A DNA stretch of 64,000 nucleotides from Halalkalicoccus jeotgali B3 (GTDB taxonomy: Archaea; Halobacteriota; Halobacteria; Halobacteriales; Halalkalicoccaceae): NCBI RefSeq assembly GCF_000196895.1, contig NC_014297.1, forward strand, positions 1,660,295 to 1,724,294, given 5' to 3'. How positions within the stretch are numbered: the first letter of the stretch is position 1; the number at the start of each line of letters is the position of its first letter. This document shows positions 25,970 through 35,584 of this stretch, one piece after another. The notes under the pieces were generated by a model, which saw only the letters and a program-made list of their open reading frames with translations, did no database searches and had not been told where the DNA came from. The position numbers and the translations under genes were made by a program.

Positions 25970-26595
25970 GCGAGCGGCTCGGCTTTCTCCGGGGACCCAA
26001 CGCCGAGGAGGCGCTGCTGGTCGGCTGGATCTGCCTGTCGGTCCACGCGCTGTTCGTCCCGGTCGTGGCGCTCGTGCCCGCCGCCGGTTACCTCGTCGTG
26101 GTCGCGAGGGCGGTCATCGACGGCGAGTCGGCGCTCCCGCGCGTCGCGTTCGGCCCGCTCGTCGGTGAGGGGCTCGTCGCGGGCGCGATCGCCCTTGCCT
26201 ACGGGGCCGTCCCGCTCGCGGTCGGGACGGTTACAGTCTCGCTGGCGACCGGTTCGGCCCGCGCGCTCGAGGGCGGGGCGTCGCCGTTTTTCCTCGTCGG
26301 GTCGACGCTGACACTGTTTTTCGTCCTCGCGGGGCTGTACGTCGTCCCGATCGCGCTGTGTGGGTACGCCCGCGACGGCCGCGAGGCTGTCACGGCCCCG
26401 TCGTTTCGCGTCGCGGGGCGGGCCGCGTACTTCGTCGGCTGGACGAGCGCGCTGGTCGTCCTCACGGCCGGCGCGCTCGCCGGTAGCGTCGCCGGGGCCG
26501 TCCCACTCGTCGGGCCGCTGCTCGCGTCGCTTTGCTGGTGGATCACGGCGCTCGCGGCGACCCGGCGGCTCGCGGCCGGCTACCGGGAGGCGTAG
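25966..26595 (+). CDS. DUF4013-like membrane protein
   Basis: The 209-aa protein starts MSERLGFLRGPNAEEALLVG and has about five hydrophobic segments (for example LFVPVVALVPAAGYLVVVAR, PFFLVGSTLTLFFVLAGLYVV and ALAGSVAGAVPLVGPLLAS). It keeps the DUF4013 layout but its loop (VIDGESALPRVAFG) is more divergent than in the two other copies. Translation is coupled to the upstream paralogue through ATGA. It is 45 nt before pelA. It may be a heteromeric partner of the larger paralogue. Confidence 0.82.
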   Translation: MSERLGFLRGPNAEEALLVGWICLSVHALFVPVVALVPAAGYLVVVARAVIDGESALPRVAFGPLVGEGLVAGAIALAYGAVPLAVGTVTVSLATGSARALEGGASPFFLVGSTLTLFFVLAGLYVVPIALCGYARDGREAVTAPSFRVAGRAAYFVGWTSALVVLTAGALAGSVAGAVPLVGPLLASLCWWITALAATRRLAAGYREA

Positions 26596-26640
26596 CGCAC
26601 GCTTCGGGAGGACTATGGCCCGCGAGCGCCGACGGCGGGT

Positions 26641-27708
26641 ATGCGAATCACGAGTCAACAGCACGTCGAGGGCGGCAAGGAGCGTCTCACGCTCGTGCCC
26701 GAGCACCTCGACGACCTCTGGCATCTCACGTACGTTCTCGAACCTGGCGATCTCGTTTCGGCCGACACCACCCGCCGGATCCAGCGAAACGACGACCAGA
26801 TGCGCGATACGGGCGGCGAGCGAGAACCCATGCGAGTCACCATCGCCGTCGAGGACGTCGAGTTCCACAAGTTCGCGAACCGCCTACGGGTGGGCGGCGA
26901 GATCACGTGGGCCTCCCGCGAGGACCAACTCGGCCACCACCACACCCTCAACGTCGAGGAGCACGACGAGATCGAGGTCGAGAAGGTCCTGAAGGCCGAC
27001 CAGCGCGAACGCTTGGAGGAGGCAGAGGAGTCGAGCGAGAACCCCGACGTGGCGATCGTCACCGTCGAGGAGGGCGAGGCCCACATTCATACTGTAGCGC
27101 AGTACGGCACCGAGGAGCGCGCGACCTTCACCGGCCCGACCGGCAAGGGCGAGTTCGCCCGCGCGCGCTCGGAGCTGTTCTCGCAGATCGCCGACGCCCT
27201 CTCGCGGATGGACGCCGACGCGATCATCCTCGCCGGACCGGGCTTTACCAAACAGGACGCCTACGAGTATATCGAGGAGAACACCCAGGACATCGCGGAA
27301 CTGATCACGGTCGTCGACACCTCGGGGGTCGGGGATCGCGGCGTCCACGAGGTCCTGAAACGGGGCGCGGTCGAGGACGTCCAGGCCGAAACACGCATTG
27401 CCCGCGAGGCCGAACTGATCGACGAGTTGACCCGGCGGATGGCCGAGGGCACAAAGGCCGCCTACGGGATCGAGGCCGTCGAGGAGGCTGCGGAGTTCGG
27501 CGCGATCGAGACGCTTCTGATCACCGACGAACGCCTGCGCGAGGAGCGGGCCGGGTCGGGCGACTGGGACATGGACGTCAACGACCTGATCACGACCGCG
27601 GAGCAGAAGGGCGGGGACGTCGTCGTCTTCTCCAGCGAGTTCGACCCCGCGAGGCAACTGAAGAACCTGGGGGGCGTGGCGGCGCTGTTGCGCTATCGTC
27701 TCCAGTGA
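26641..27708 (+). CDS. pelA: Pelota (archaeal mRNA surveillance protein)
   Basis: Pelota recognises ribosomes stalled with an empty A site and, with aEF1A or aABCE1, splits them. The 355-aa product has the N-terminal Sm-like domain (about 1-130: [25 protein letters not shown]), a central eRF1-like domain 2 (about 135-260, with [16 protein letters not shown]) and domain 3 (265-355, with LITDERLR and [25 protein letters not shown]). Length matches archaeal Pelota. It follows two DUF4013 genes and, before them, rqcH. Confidence 0.95.
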   Translation: MRITSQQHVEGGKERLTLVPEHLDDLWHLTYVLEPGDLVSADTTRRIQRNDDQMRDTGGEREPMRVTIAVEDVEFHKFANRLRVGGEITWASREDQLGHHHTLNVEEHDEIEVEKVLKADQRERLEEAEESSENPDVAIVTVEEGEAHIHTVAQYGTEERATFTGPTGKGEFARARSELFSQIADALSRMDADAIILAGPGFTKQDAYEYIEENTQDIAELITVVDTSGVGDRGVHEVLKRGAVEDVQAETRIAREAELIDELTRRMAEGTKAAYGIEAVEEAAEFGAIETLLITDERLREERAGSGDWDMDVNDLITTAEQKGGDVVVFSSEFDPARQLKNLGGVAALLRYRLQ

Positions 27709-27748
27709 GTTCGCATCGCTTTTCGCGCTCCGGGACCGACCACGGGTG

Positions 27749-28120
27749 ATGGGAGAGACGACGTACAGCGTCGAGATCGTCGTGCCCGAGGACGCCGACT
27801 CCCAACGGGCCGGCGAGACCGTCGAGACACGGGTCGACGAGGACGACTACGTGCTGGCGTCCGCCCGGAGTCAGGACGTGTGGCTGGCCGCCGACTGTCA
27901 GCAGGGGTGGTGTACGACGTGTGCGGCCGAACTACTGGAGGGCGAGGTCGACCAGTCGGACGCGAAACGCTACTACGAGAGCGACGAGGCGGCGGGCATG
28001 ATCCTGCCCTGTACCGCGAAACCCCGCTCTGATCTGACGATCCGGGCCTTCCAGTACGAGGAGATGCTCGAACACCGCGCGGCGAACGACAACCCACCGG
28101 GGAACTCGAAGCTCGATTAG
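27749..28120 (+). CDS. Plant-type 2Fe-2S ferredoxin
   Basis: The 123-aa acidic protein has the cluster ligands Cys50, Cys55 and Cys58 (DCQQGWCTTCAAEL) and Cys88 (MILPCTAKP), the spacing of plant/halobacterial-type 2Fe-2S ferredoxins. It should be a cytoplasmic electron carrier. The start is ATG 27749; an adjacent GTG at 27746 would add one residue. Its TAG stop shares bases with the TAA stop of the convergent RNase Z-like gene. Confidence 0.92.
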   Translation: MGETTYSVEIVVPEDADSQRAGETVETRVDEDDYVLASARSQDVWLAADCQQGWCTTCAAELLEGEVDQSDAKRYYESDEAAGMILPCTAKPRSDLTIRAFQYEEMLEHRAANDNPPGNSKLD

Positions 28121-28896
28121 CTGATCGTCACACTGAGGCCGTCCTCCGCGAATCGGACGTCACCGTCGTACTGGGCGGCGATGGATTCGAGCATCTCCTC
28201 GTGGCGCCCGTCCGTGTGGGGATAGAGGTGTGAGAGGTAAATGCGGCCGATTTCGTGGCCCGAAAGCGCTTCGCCTAACTGTGCCGGCGTCGGGTGGCCC
28301 GAGACGTCGGTGTCGTCGGGGAACGAACAGTCGTGGACGAGCACCGCAGAGCCCTCCGCGAAGTTCGCGAGCCCCTCGAAGGCGTCGCTGTCGGCGCTGA
28401 ACGTGAACACGCCGCGAGACTTCGTCTCGCGAACTTCCGAGTCGGACTCGGAGACGCCGCCGAAGCGGTAGGCCAGACAGTACATCGAGTGGCGCGTCTC
28501 GTAGCCCTCGACCGAAAAGTCCGCGATCTCGAAGTCGTAGGGACCGACCTCCCGAACCGTGAGGTCGAGGCGACCCCGCATGTACTCGTGGACGTTGAGG
28601 AGGCCGTCGACAAGCGATTTCGTGCCCCGGGGGCCGGCGATCTCGAGGTGGTCTTCGCCCGCGAGCCAGCGGGCTTTCATCAACGGGAGGAGGTCCGCAA
28701 CGTGGTCGAGGTGGTGGTGGGTCAGAAGCACCGATGAGACGCCCTCGTAGCCGACACTCGTCCGGGCGAGACCGTGAAGTGCGCCGCTGCCACAGTCGAC
28801 GAGCAGCGTCCGGCCCTCCCGTTCGAGCAACAGTCCGGTCTGGAAGCGTTCGCCGGTCGGCATCGCGCTGCCAGTACCGAGAAACGTGATTCGCAT
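28117..28896 (-). CDS. RNase Z-like metallo-beta-lactamase-fold hydrolase
   Basis: The 259-aa protein has the metal motif H60-x-H62-x-D64-H65 in LLTHHHLDHVADL, an N-terminal strand MRITFLGTGSAMPTGERFQT as in RNase Z, and later metal ligands in VLVHDCSFPDDTD and YLSHLYPH. tRNase Z removes 3' trailers of pre-tRNA; a related arylsulfatase-like or other hydrolase activity is possible, because haloarchaea often have another longer RNase Z. The ATG at 28896 starts the first strand; the open upstream extension was rejected. Confidence 0.85.
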   Translation of the reverse strand: MRITFLGTGSAMPTGERFQTGLLLEREGRTLLVDCGSGALHGLARTSVGYEGVSSVLLTHHHLDHVADLLPLMKARWLAGEDHLEIAGPRGTKSLVDGLLNVHEYMRGRLDLTVREVGPYDFEIADFSVEGYETRHSMYCLAYRFGGVSESDSEVRETKSRGVFTFSADSDAFEGLANFAEGSAVLVHDCSFPDDTDVSGHPTPAQLGEALSGHEIGRIYLSHLYPHTDGRHEEMLESIAAQYDGDVRFAEDGLSVTIS

Positions 28897-28997
28897 ACCG
28901 GGAGAGGGTGCGCGAGCGACGAAACGCCTTCGGTCGTGGGGTTCACTTTCGGTGCGGTAGCCCAACGCACTTGGTAGTCCCATCCCAACTGTGGGCG

Positions 28998-31724
28998 ATG
29001 GGAACACGCGAGCGCCTCACCGCCCGAAACGTCGACCCGGATCGGGTAGCGGACCTCACAGTCCTCGATTCCCTGTCGCCGGTCGTCCAGGAGTGGTGGA
29101 TCGAGCGCTTCGGCGAGTACGTTCCCCAGAACGGCGGCGTCTTCACCCCGCCCCAGCGCGAGGCGATCCCGCTGGTGCGCGAGGGGGAAAACGCCTTGAT
29201 CTGTGCGCCGACGGGCAGCGGCAAGACGCTCGCCTCCTTCAGTGCGGTAATCGACGACCTGATCGAACGGGATCGCGAGGACGACCTGGAGAACTCCGTC
29301 TACTGTCTGTACGTTTCTCCCCTGAAATCGCTCGCGAACGACATCCATCGTAATCTCGACGTACCGCTCTCCGAGATCACCGACAGCCTTGCGGAACGTG
29401 GCGAGGACTGTGCGGTCCGCCACGCGATCCGCCACGGCGATACGCCCGACGCCGAGCGCCGGAGGATGCTCGAGGAGACGCCACATATCCTCAACACGAC
29501 CCCCGAAACGCTCGCGATCCTGCTCAACTCCCCGAAGTTCAAGGAGAAGCTCGCCACCGTGGAGTACGTCATCGTCGACGAGATCCACTCGCTTGCGGCG
29601 AACAAACGCGGTACGCACCTCTCGGTGAGCCTCGAACGCGTCGAGGAGATCGCCGAGAGTTCGCCGACGCGGATCGGCTGTTCGGCGACCGTCGAGCCGC
29701 TGGAGACGATCGCGGAGTTCTTGGTCGGATCTGAGGACGACTCTCCCCGCGAATACAAGATCGTCGACACCCGGTTCGTCCGGGAGTTCGACCTCGAACT
29801 CGCCTGTCCGGCCGACGACCTCATCAACACGCCCCCGGAGGTCGTCCAGAACCGGTTTTACGAGCAGCTTCACGACCTGATCGCCGACCACGAGAACACG
29901 CTCGTCTTTACGAACACCCGGTCGGGCGCCGAGCGCGTCCTCCAGAACCTCCGCGAGCGCTTTGGTTACGACGAAGCCGACTCGGGCTGCCATCACGGTA
30001 GCCTCTCGAAAGAGGTCCGCCAGTCGGTCGAGGAGGGGCTAAAAGCCGGCGAACTGGACGTGGTAACGACCTCTACCAGTCTGGAACTCGGGATCGATAT
30101 GCCCCACGTCGACCTCGTGGTGCAGGTGGGCTCGCCCAAATCCGTCGCCTCGTTGCTCCAGCGCGTCGGCCGGGCGGGCCACCGGCTGGGCCAGACGGTT
30201 ACGGGGCGGGTAATCGCGCTGGATCGCGACGAATTGGTCGAGTGTGCGGTGATGCTCGAAAAGGCCGAATCGGGCTTCGTCGACCGGGTGTTCGTCCCGG
30301 AGAAGGCGATGGACGTCGCCGCCCAGCACGTCTACGGGATGGCGATCAACGCCATCCGCCCCGAACGCGAGATACGGGCGATTCTCGAACGCGCCTACCC
30401 GTATCGGGAGTTCACGGATCGAGAGTGGGAGTCGCTCATGCGCTATCTCACCGCCGACTACGAGGGGATGGAGGAGAAAAACGTCTACGCGAAGGTCTGG
30501 CGGGATACGAACGACCCGCCCGACGGCGAGCACCACTACGACGACTACCCCGTCGGGACCCCGCTGATCGGCAAACGCGGTCGGCTCGCCCGCGTCATCT
30601 ACATGACCAACATCGGGACGATCCCCGATTCGTTTACCTGTAGCGTCTTCACTCGCGGCGACAACCAGCGCGTCGGCGACCTCGACGAGAACTACCTCGA
30701 CACGCTCGACCCGGGCGACGTGTTCGTCATCGGGGGCCAGCACTTCGAGTTCCGCTATCGACGAGGGTCGAAGGTGTACGTGGATCGAACGAACGCCCGG
30801 CCCACTGTGCCGACGTGGTTTTCCGAGCGCCTGCCGCTTTCCTACGACCTCGGACGGGAGATCCTCGCATTCAAACGCGAGCTGCTCGCGCGCTACGAGA
30901 CGGACGGGCCGGCAGGGGTCAGACGCTGGCTACGGGTGTTCCCGATCGACGAGAACAGCGTACGCGCGCTGGCGCGGATGTTCGACGAGCAGATCCGGTA
31001 TGCGGGAACCGGAAGCATCAGCACCGATTCCCGGCTGGCTATCGAGGAGGAGCGCGACCGCACCGAGTACAAACGCCGCTACTACGTGCGCTCGAACTAC
31101 GGTCGGCGGTTCAACGAGGGCTTTTCGCGCCTGCTTGCCTACCGCTGTGCCCAGGAAGCCAACGCCAACGTCACCGTCGCGGTCGCGGACAACGGCTTTA
31201 CCCTCGCCATGCCGCTCAACCGGAAGGTGGACCTCGCGGGAATGATCGACGGGACCGACCCGGAGGAGGCCCGCGACCTCCTGCGAGCGGCCCTCGACGG
31301 GACCGACCTCCTGCAGCGATATTTCAGAATCAACGCCACCAGATCGCTGATGATCCTCAAACGCTACAAGGGCTACGAGAAATCGGCGAGCGAACAACAG
31401 GTTTCGAGCGAGATGCTGCTCGGCTTTGCGGGCGACCTCGAGGAGTTCGCAGTGCTCGAGGAGACCTACCGCGAGATCCTCGAGGACACACTCGCGATCG
31501 GGGCAGTCGAGGACGTGCTTCGGGGGATCCGTGCAGGCGAGATCTCCCTCGCACTCGACCGGGTCGACTCGCCCTCGCCGCTGTCGTTCGGGCTGGCGAC
31601 GCTGTCGGCCAGCGACGTGGTGCTCGCAGAAGACGAGAGCGCGGTGCTCAAGGAGTTTCACGAGCGTGTGCTCGAATCTATCGGGGACGGCGACCGGGCT
31701 GACGCGCTCCCCGTAGAGGACTAG
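28998..31724 (+). CDS. Lhr-type superfamily 2 DNA/RNA helicase
   Basis: The 908-aa helicase has motif I APTGSGKT (70-77), DEIH (194-197), motif III SAT (SATVEP), and the C-terminal RecA domain ending with motif VI QRVGRAGHR. It then has the winged helix and long Lhr-specific C-terminal region (DUF1998/Lhr core-like), including VPTWFSERLPLSYDLG. Lhr enzymes unwind branched DNA and RNA/DNA duplexes in repair. This is probably one of the archaeal Lhr paralogues. The TAG stop shares the CTAG at 31721-31724 with the convergent Dna2-type gene. Confidence 0.92.
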   Translation: MGTRERLTARNVDPDRVADLTVLDSLSPVVQEWWIERFGEYVPQNGGVFTPPQREAIPLVREGENALICAPTGSGKTLASFSAVIDDLIERDREDDLENSVYCLYVSPLKSLANDIHRNLDVPLSEITDSLAERGEDCAVRHAIRHGDTPDAERRRMLEETPHILNTTPETLAILLNSPKFKEKLATVEYVIVDEIHSLAANKRGTHLSVSLERVEEIAESSPTRIGCSATVEPLETIAEFLVGSEDDSPREYKIVDTRFVREFDLELACPADDLINTPPEVVQNRFYEQLHDLIADHENTLVFTNTRSGAERVLQNLRERFGYDEADSGCHHGSLSKEVRQSVEEGLKAGELDVVTTSTSLELGIDMPHVDLVVQVGSPKSVASLLQRVGRAGHRLGQTVTGRVIALDRDELVECAVMLEKAESGFVDRVFVPEKAMDVAAQHVYGMAINAIRPEREIRAILERAYPYREFTDREWESLMRYLTADYEGMEEKNVYAKVWRDTNDPPDGEHHYDDYPVGTPLIGKRGRLARVIYMTNIGTIPDSFTCSVFTRGDNQRVGDLDENYLDTLDPGDVFVIGGQHFEFRYRRGSKVYVDRTNARPTVPTWFSERLPLSYDLGREILAFKRELLARYETDGPAGVRRWLRVFPIDENSVRALARMFDEQIRYAGTGSISTDSRLAIEEERDRTEYKRRYYVRSNYGRRFNEGFSRLLAYRCAQEANANVTVAVADNGFTLAMPLNRKVDLAGMIDGTDPEEARDLLRAALDGTDLLQRYFRINATRSLMILKRYKGYEKSASEQQVSSEMLLGFAGDLEEFAVLEETYREILEDTLAIGAVEDVLRGIRAGEISLALDRVDSPSPLSFGLATLSASDVVLAEDESAVLKEFHERVLESIGDGDRADALPVED

Positions 31725-34432
31725 CGACTCGCCCAGTCGGCCATTCGCCCATACAGCGGGTCAGCCGAAAGCGCCCCGCGCGTGCCGACGAGGCCCAGCG
31801 ATTTTTTCGCCCGCGTGAGCGCGACGTTCAGCCGGCGGTAGTCATCGAAGATCGGACCCTCCAAATCGGCGGGCGTGCTCGCGACGAACGAGACGAGGAT
31901 CACCTCCTTGCTCGAACCCTGGAACCGGTCGACGGTGTCGACCGCCACGCCCTCGCGGACCGTTTGGGTGATCGTCGCGACCTGTGCGCGAAACGGCGCG
32001 ATGACGCCGATCTCCTCGGGTGGAACCCCCGCTTCGACGTAGCGTTCGACTAACTCCGCGATCCGCGTGGCCTCCTCTGTGTCGGTGTGGGCCGCGTCGT
32101 CGCCCTTGACGTCGATGAAGGCAACGGGATCGCGAAGCTCCTCGGGGAGGGTGCCGGGAGAAACGCCCTCGAGGTCAGTGAGCCGCTGGGCGGCGACGGC
32201 TCCTGTGGCGGGTCTGAGCTTGCCGTCGTAGAACTCCTGAGAGGAGAACGCCTGGATGCGCTGGGCCATCCGGTACTGGCGTTCGAGCATGACGCCCGCG
32301 TCGGGATGCTCGCCGATCAGGCGCTCGAACAGCGAGCGCGAGAGGTCCGCGCCCTTCGCGTCGCCCGTGCTCTCGTCGGCTTCGGATTGGACGACCGGCG
32401 GGAGCTGGTGGTGGTCGCCCACGAGGACGAACCGTTCCGCTCTGTTTATCGCTGCGAGGGTTGCTGGCTCCGTCAGTTGCGACGCCTCATCCACGAGCGC
32501 CACGTCGAAGCTCTGCTCGCGCAGGACCCGTGAGCCACAGCTCGACGTGGTCGCCGCGACCACGGGGGCCTCCCGGAGGGTGCTCGCGAGCGTTCCGGGC
32601 TCGCCCCGGCCGTCCAGTCGGTAGGGTTGCATGTCCTCGCGCACGCCGTGTTCGGTGCCGACGCGGACGAAGTTCGTGAATCCCTGATCGGAGAGGGCCT
32701 CCAGTGCGTTGTCGACGGCGCGGTTCGTAAACGCCGAGAGGAGAACGCGCTCGCCGCGCTCGACCATCGTGCGGATCGCCCGTGCGATCGTGTAGGTCTT
32801 GCCGGTGCCCGGCGGGCCGTGGATCAGCGCGAAGTCCTTGGCCGCGATAGCTCTGGAAACCGCCTCGTTCTGGGCGGCGTTGTTCTCGATGAACGCCCCC
32901 TCGACCGTGCCGAACTCGGGGGTGGCGTTGCCAAAGAGCAGCTCCTTGCGCCGATCATCGCCCTTCAGTAAGGCATCGTGCAGCGCGGTGAGCATACCGT
33001 CGGCGCTCATATCCGAGGGGTAGACGTCGAGGCGCTTGAGGGCGACCGGCTCGTCGGTGCTCACGACGATCTCCTCGCCGAGTCGCTCGATGCGTGCGAG
33101 TTCGGCGTGACCCGAGATGGGATCGCCGTCGCTCGCAAGCGCCACGTCGCCCTCGCGGATCTTCGAAACCGCCCCCGTCGAGCGGGCGCGAAGCGCCCAC
33201 CGCCCGTCCTCGCGGAGCTCCTCGTCAAGCGGTTCGAGCCCGATCAGCGCCCGGTCGTCCTCGGCGCGTTCCTCCGGGGTCTGTTCCCAGAGCTTCGTGT
33301 ACTCGCGATGGGACGATCGACGCTCGCGCTCGACCGCCTCGTACATCCGATCGAAGTACTCCCGCTCGCGTTCGGGCAGCGGGCTTGCGATCTTGCCGGC
33401 TTTCGACTCCTGGTCGAGTCGGCCCGAAACCACCATACAGGTGTCCCGTTCGAAGCAGTACTCGCATTTGGCGTTGGCCTCGTAGCCCGTCGGCACGCTC
33501 GAATCGAACTCCATCGCCGCGATCTCGTTTCTCGTTCGGACGACGTATTCGAGGAGGCCCGAGCCGATCGAGAACTCCTTGGCCGGCGAGAGGTCGCCCG
33601 ACTCCTCGTTGCGATCGAGCGCGGTGTTTTTCGTATAGAGCAGGGTGCCGGTATCGGGGGCCCCGCCGTCCGCTTCCAGTTCGTCCCCAACGCCGCCCTG
33701 TTCGTCCAACAGGAGGGCGTAGCAGGCCGCCTGGATCTTGTCGGGAAAGCGCGGCTCGCGGTTGGTGTTCTTGCCCGTTTTGAGCTCGACGGGCATGCCC
33801 CGTCGCAGGGCGTCGGCCCGGCCTTTGATCCCGAAGCGCTCGCTGATCAGAGTGTACTCGCTTCGCCACGAGTCGTCCTCACTTAGGGTGCCCTGTGAGA
33901 GCCAGCCGTCGATCGCGCGGGCGTTCTGTCGGACCTCCTCGCGGACCGCCTCCGGATCGCGATCCAGCAGGCCGAGTTCCAGTCCGGCCTCCTCGATGCG
34001 GTCCGCGACGGCCGCCTCGAAGTCCGCACCCCGCAGGAGGTCGCCGAAGACCTCGTGGACGATCGTCCCCTTCACCACGGGGTAGTTCAGCGGCACGCCT
34101 GAGAGCTTGTTGAGGTAGTACATCCGGGGACACTGCACCCACGAGCGGATGTCCGTGACGTTCACCAGAAAGCCGGGCTCGACGATCACGTACGAGTCCC
34201 GCCCGGTCGCATAGCCCGTCTCACCCTGCCACTCGGTCTCCTCTGGGTCGGTGACGACGAGTTCCATACCGGGTTGGAGGTACTCGCCGGTTTCGGCCCA
34301 CTTGCCCCACAGCGTGACCGAGAACTCGCCGTCGTCGGTCCGGACCAACGCCTCGGCGAGGTCGCGCTCGCCGTGGCGGGTGCTGACGGTTCTCGTCTCG
34401 CCCGGATCGAGGACGGTACCGCGGATCTGCAC
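31721..34432 (-). CDS. Dna2-type nuclease-helicase (Cas4-like plus SF1B helicase)
   Basis: The 903-aa protein combines an OB-like N-terminus (about 1-85), a Cas4/RecB-type nuclease (about 95-345) and an SF1B helicase (about 515-900). Nuclease residues are Asp207, Glu216 and Lys218 with the QA-type helix DKIQAACYALLL. Iron-sulfur ligands are Cys101, Cys323, Cys326 and Cys332. The helicase has Walker A GPPGTGKT (539-546) and DEAS. Dna2 trims flaps and resects ends. It is convergent with the Lhr helicase. Archaeal Dna2 is best viewed as functional analogy rather than proven orthology. Confidence 0.92.
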   Translation of the reverse strand: MQIRGTVLDPGETRTVSTRHGERDLAEALVRTDDGEFSVTLWGKWAETGEYLQPGMELVVTDPEETEWQGETGYATGRDSYVIVEPGFLVNVTDIRSWVQCPRMYYLNKLSGVPLNYPVVKGTIVHEVFGDLLRGADFEAAVADRIEEAGLELGLLDRDPEAVREEVRQNARAIDGWLSQGTLSEDDSWRSEYTLISERFGIKGRADALRRGMPVELKTGKNTNREPRFPDKIQAACYALLLDEQGGVGDELEADGGAPDTGTLLYTKNTALDRNEESGDLSPAKEFSIGSGLLEYVVRTRNEIAAMEFDSSVPTGYEANAKCEYCFERDTCMVVSGRLDQESKAGKIASPLPEREREYFDRMYEAVERERRSSHREYTKLWEQTPEERAEDDRALIGLEPLDEELREDGRWALRARSTGAVSKIREGDVALASDGDPISGHAELARIERLGEEIVVSTDEPVALKRLDVYPSDMSADGMLTALHDALLKGDDRRKELLFGNATPEFGTVEGAFIENNAAQNEAVSRAIAAKDFALIHGPPGTGKTYTIARAIRTMVERGERVLLSAFTNRAVDNALEALSDQGFTNFVRVGTEHGVREDMQPYRLDGRGEPGTLASTLREAPVVAATTSSCGSRVLREQSFDVALVDEASQLTEPATLAAINRAERFVLVGDHHQLPPVVQSEADESTGDAKGADLSRSLFERLIGEHPDAGVMLERQYRMAQRIQAFSSQEFYDGKLRPATGAVAAQRLTDLEGVSPGTLPEELRDPVAFIDVKGDDAAHTDTEEATRIAELVERYVEAGVPPEEIGVIAPFRAQVATITQTVREGVAVDTVDRFQGSSKEVILVSFVASTPADLEGPIFDDYRRLNVALTRAKKSLGLVGTRGALSADPLYGRMADWASR

Positions 34433-34469
34433 GGTCGAACCACGCCTGCGTGGCGAAAAACGCTGTCGG

Positions 34470-34907
34470 TTACCTCTCGACCAGCGGGAGGTAGGCGTCC
34501 ATTCCGGCGGCGAGTCGATCCGGCAGCGGGAGGGGACGCCAAAAGAGGTCGTAGATCTGGCCGTCGTCCTCGCCGCCGCCGGTCACCTCGTGAGCCCACT
34601 CGTCGCGGGTTTCGTCGACCGGGAAGTGAAAGAAGTGCCGGGCGACCCGTTTTCCGTCGGCGCGACGATACCGATCCGAAGCGAGGTGATAGACCGGTCG
34701 GTCGTGGTCCAGCCCGGCCTCCTCCCTGAGTTCGCGCCTGACCGCGCAGTCGGGGGTCTCGTCGGCCTCGATCCCGCCTTTCGGGACCTGAACCCCGGCA
34801 TCGGGGTCCGCGCGCTCGCGAAAGACGAGCAGTTGGCGGCCGCTTCCGTTGGCCCTCGTCACGTACGCGTAGGCTTTCTGGCTGTAGCGTGCCCCAGGGC
34901 CGTACAT
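34470..34907 (-). CDS. Nudix hydrolase
   Basis: The 145-aa protein has the Nudix box GGIEADETPDCAVRRELREEAGL (residues about 44-66, given here split), with the catalytic REL-REEAG core. It hydrolyses a nucleoside diphosphate linked to another group, such as ADP-ribose, oxidised dNTPs or diadenosine polyphosphates; the AP4A-like feature PKGGIE suggests the last group but is weak. The ATG at 34907 was chosen over a GTG three codons upstream because the TATA element at 34931-34937 fits leaderless initiation there. Confidence 0.9.
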   Translation of the reverse strand: MYGPGARYSQKAYAYVTRANGSGRQLLVFRERADPDAGVQVPKGGIEADETPDCAVRRELREEAGLDHDRPVYHLASDRYRRADGKRVARHFFHFPVDETRDEWAHEVTGGGEDDGQIYDLFWRPLPLPDRLAAGMDAYLPLVER

Positions 34908-34930
34908 ATCGCCCACCTATTCGGGGCGGG

Positions 34931-34937
34931 ATATAAA
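34931..34937 (-). promoter_or_regulatory. TATA box of Nudix gene
   Basis: TTTATAT on the minus strand is centred 27 nt upstream of ATG 34907, supporting that start. Confidence 0.65.
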
Positions 34938-35006
34938 TTGTTTCGGCTATGTCACGTCTTCCCATGGGACCGATACGTTCTTTCACCCCGACCGAGGAGA
35001 TCCGGT

Positions 35007-35555
35007 ATGCGGATCCGCGAGTGGCAGGACATCCTGTACGATGTGATCGAGTCGGGGGCGGACCCGGAGGGGTGGCGGGCAGTCGCCGGCGATCGCTCAC
35101 AGGGGGTGGGCGAGGACCTCTATCTCGGCCATCCGGGGGCCGGCGTCTATCACCTGAAGACCTACGCGAAAAACCCGTTTTCCGTTCGGGGCGTCGGCAC
35201 GCGGGTCGCGCGCAACCTCGACGACGAGATCGGGTCGTATCTCCCCGAGGACGACCGGGGCCGATTTGCGCTTCGGTCGGCGCCCGAGAGCGACGAGACC
35301 GCGAGACGACAGGCGAAACACCTCGAGGAGACGATCAGGGCCCACGCCGACGCACCGACGACGCCAGACGCCCTGTTCGAGGACGTGATGGACGCCGTCG
35401 ACAGCCCCGCGTTCGGTCCGATGGAGTACGACTCCTACGGTCGCCCCGAGAACCTCGACCGCCTCGCGGAGGGCTTCGACGAGGCCGAAGCGCTGTTGAA
35501 CGCCGAACTCGACGAGCTGATCGACGCCGACGACGTCGGTCGGGGCTTCCAGTAG
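35007..35555 (+). CDS. Conserved haloarchaeal hypothetical protein (182 aa)
   Basis: I do not recognise a named family with certainty. The protein starts MRIREWQDILYDVIESGADPEGW and has GEDLYLGHPGAGVYHLKTYAKNPF, RNLDDEIGSYLPEDDRGRFAL, and a helical C-terminal half with MDAVDSPAFGPMEYDSYGRP. It is soluble and very acidic. The gene is divergent from the Nudix gene and co-directional with the NTF2-like gene. No catalytic motif is visible. Confidence 0.75.
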   Translation: MRIREWQDILYDVIESGADPEGWRAVAGDRSQGVGEDLYLGHPGAGVYHLKTYAKNPFSVRGVGTRVARNLDDEIGSYLPEDDRGRFALRSAPESDETARRQAKHLEETIRAHADAPTTPDALFEDVMDAVDSPAFGPMEYDSYGRPENLDRLAEGFDEAEALLNAELDELIDADDVGRGFQ

Positions 35556-35584
35556 GTTAAGGTCCCGTGGCCCAACGCCCAGAC

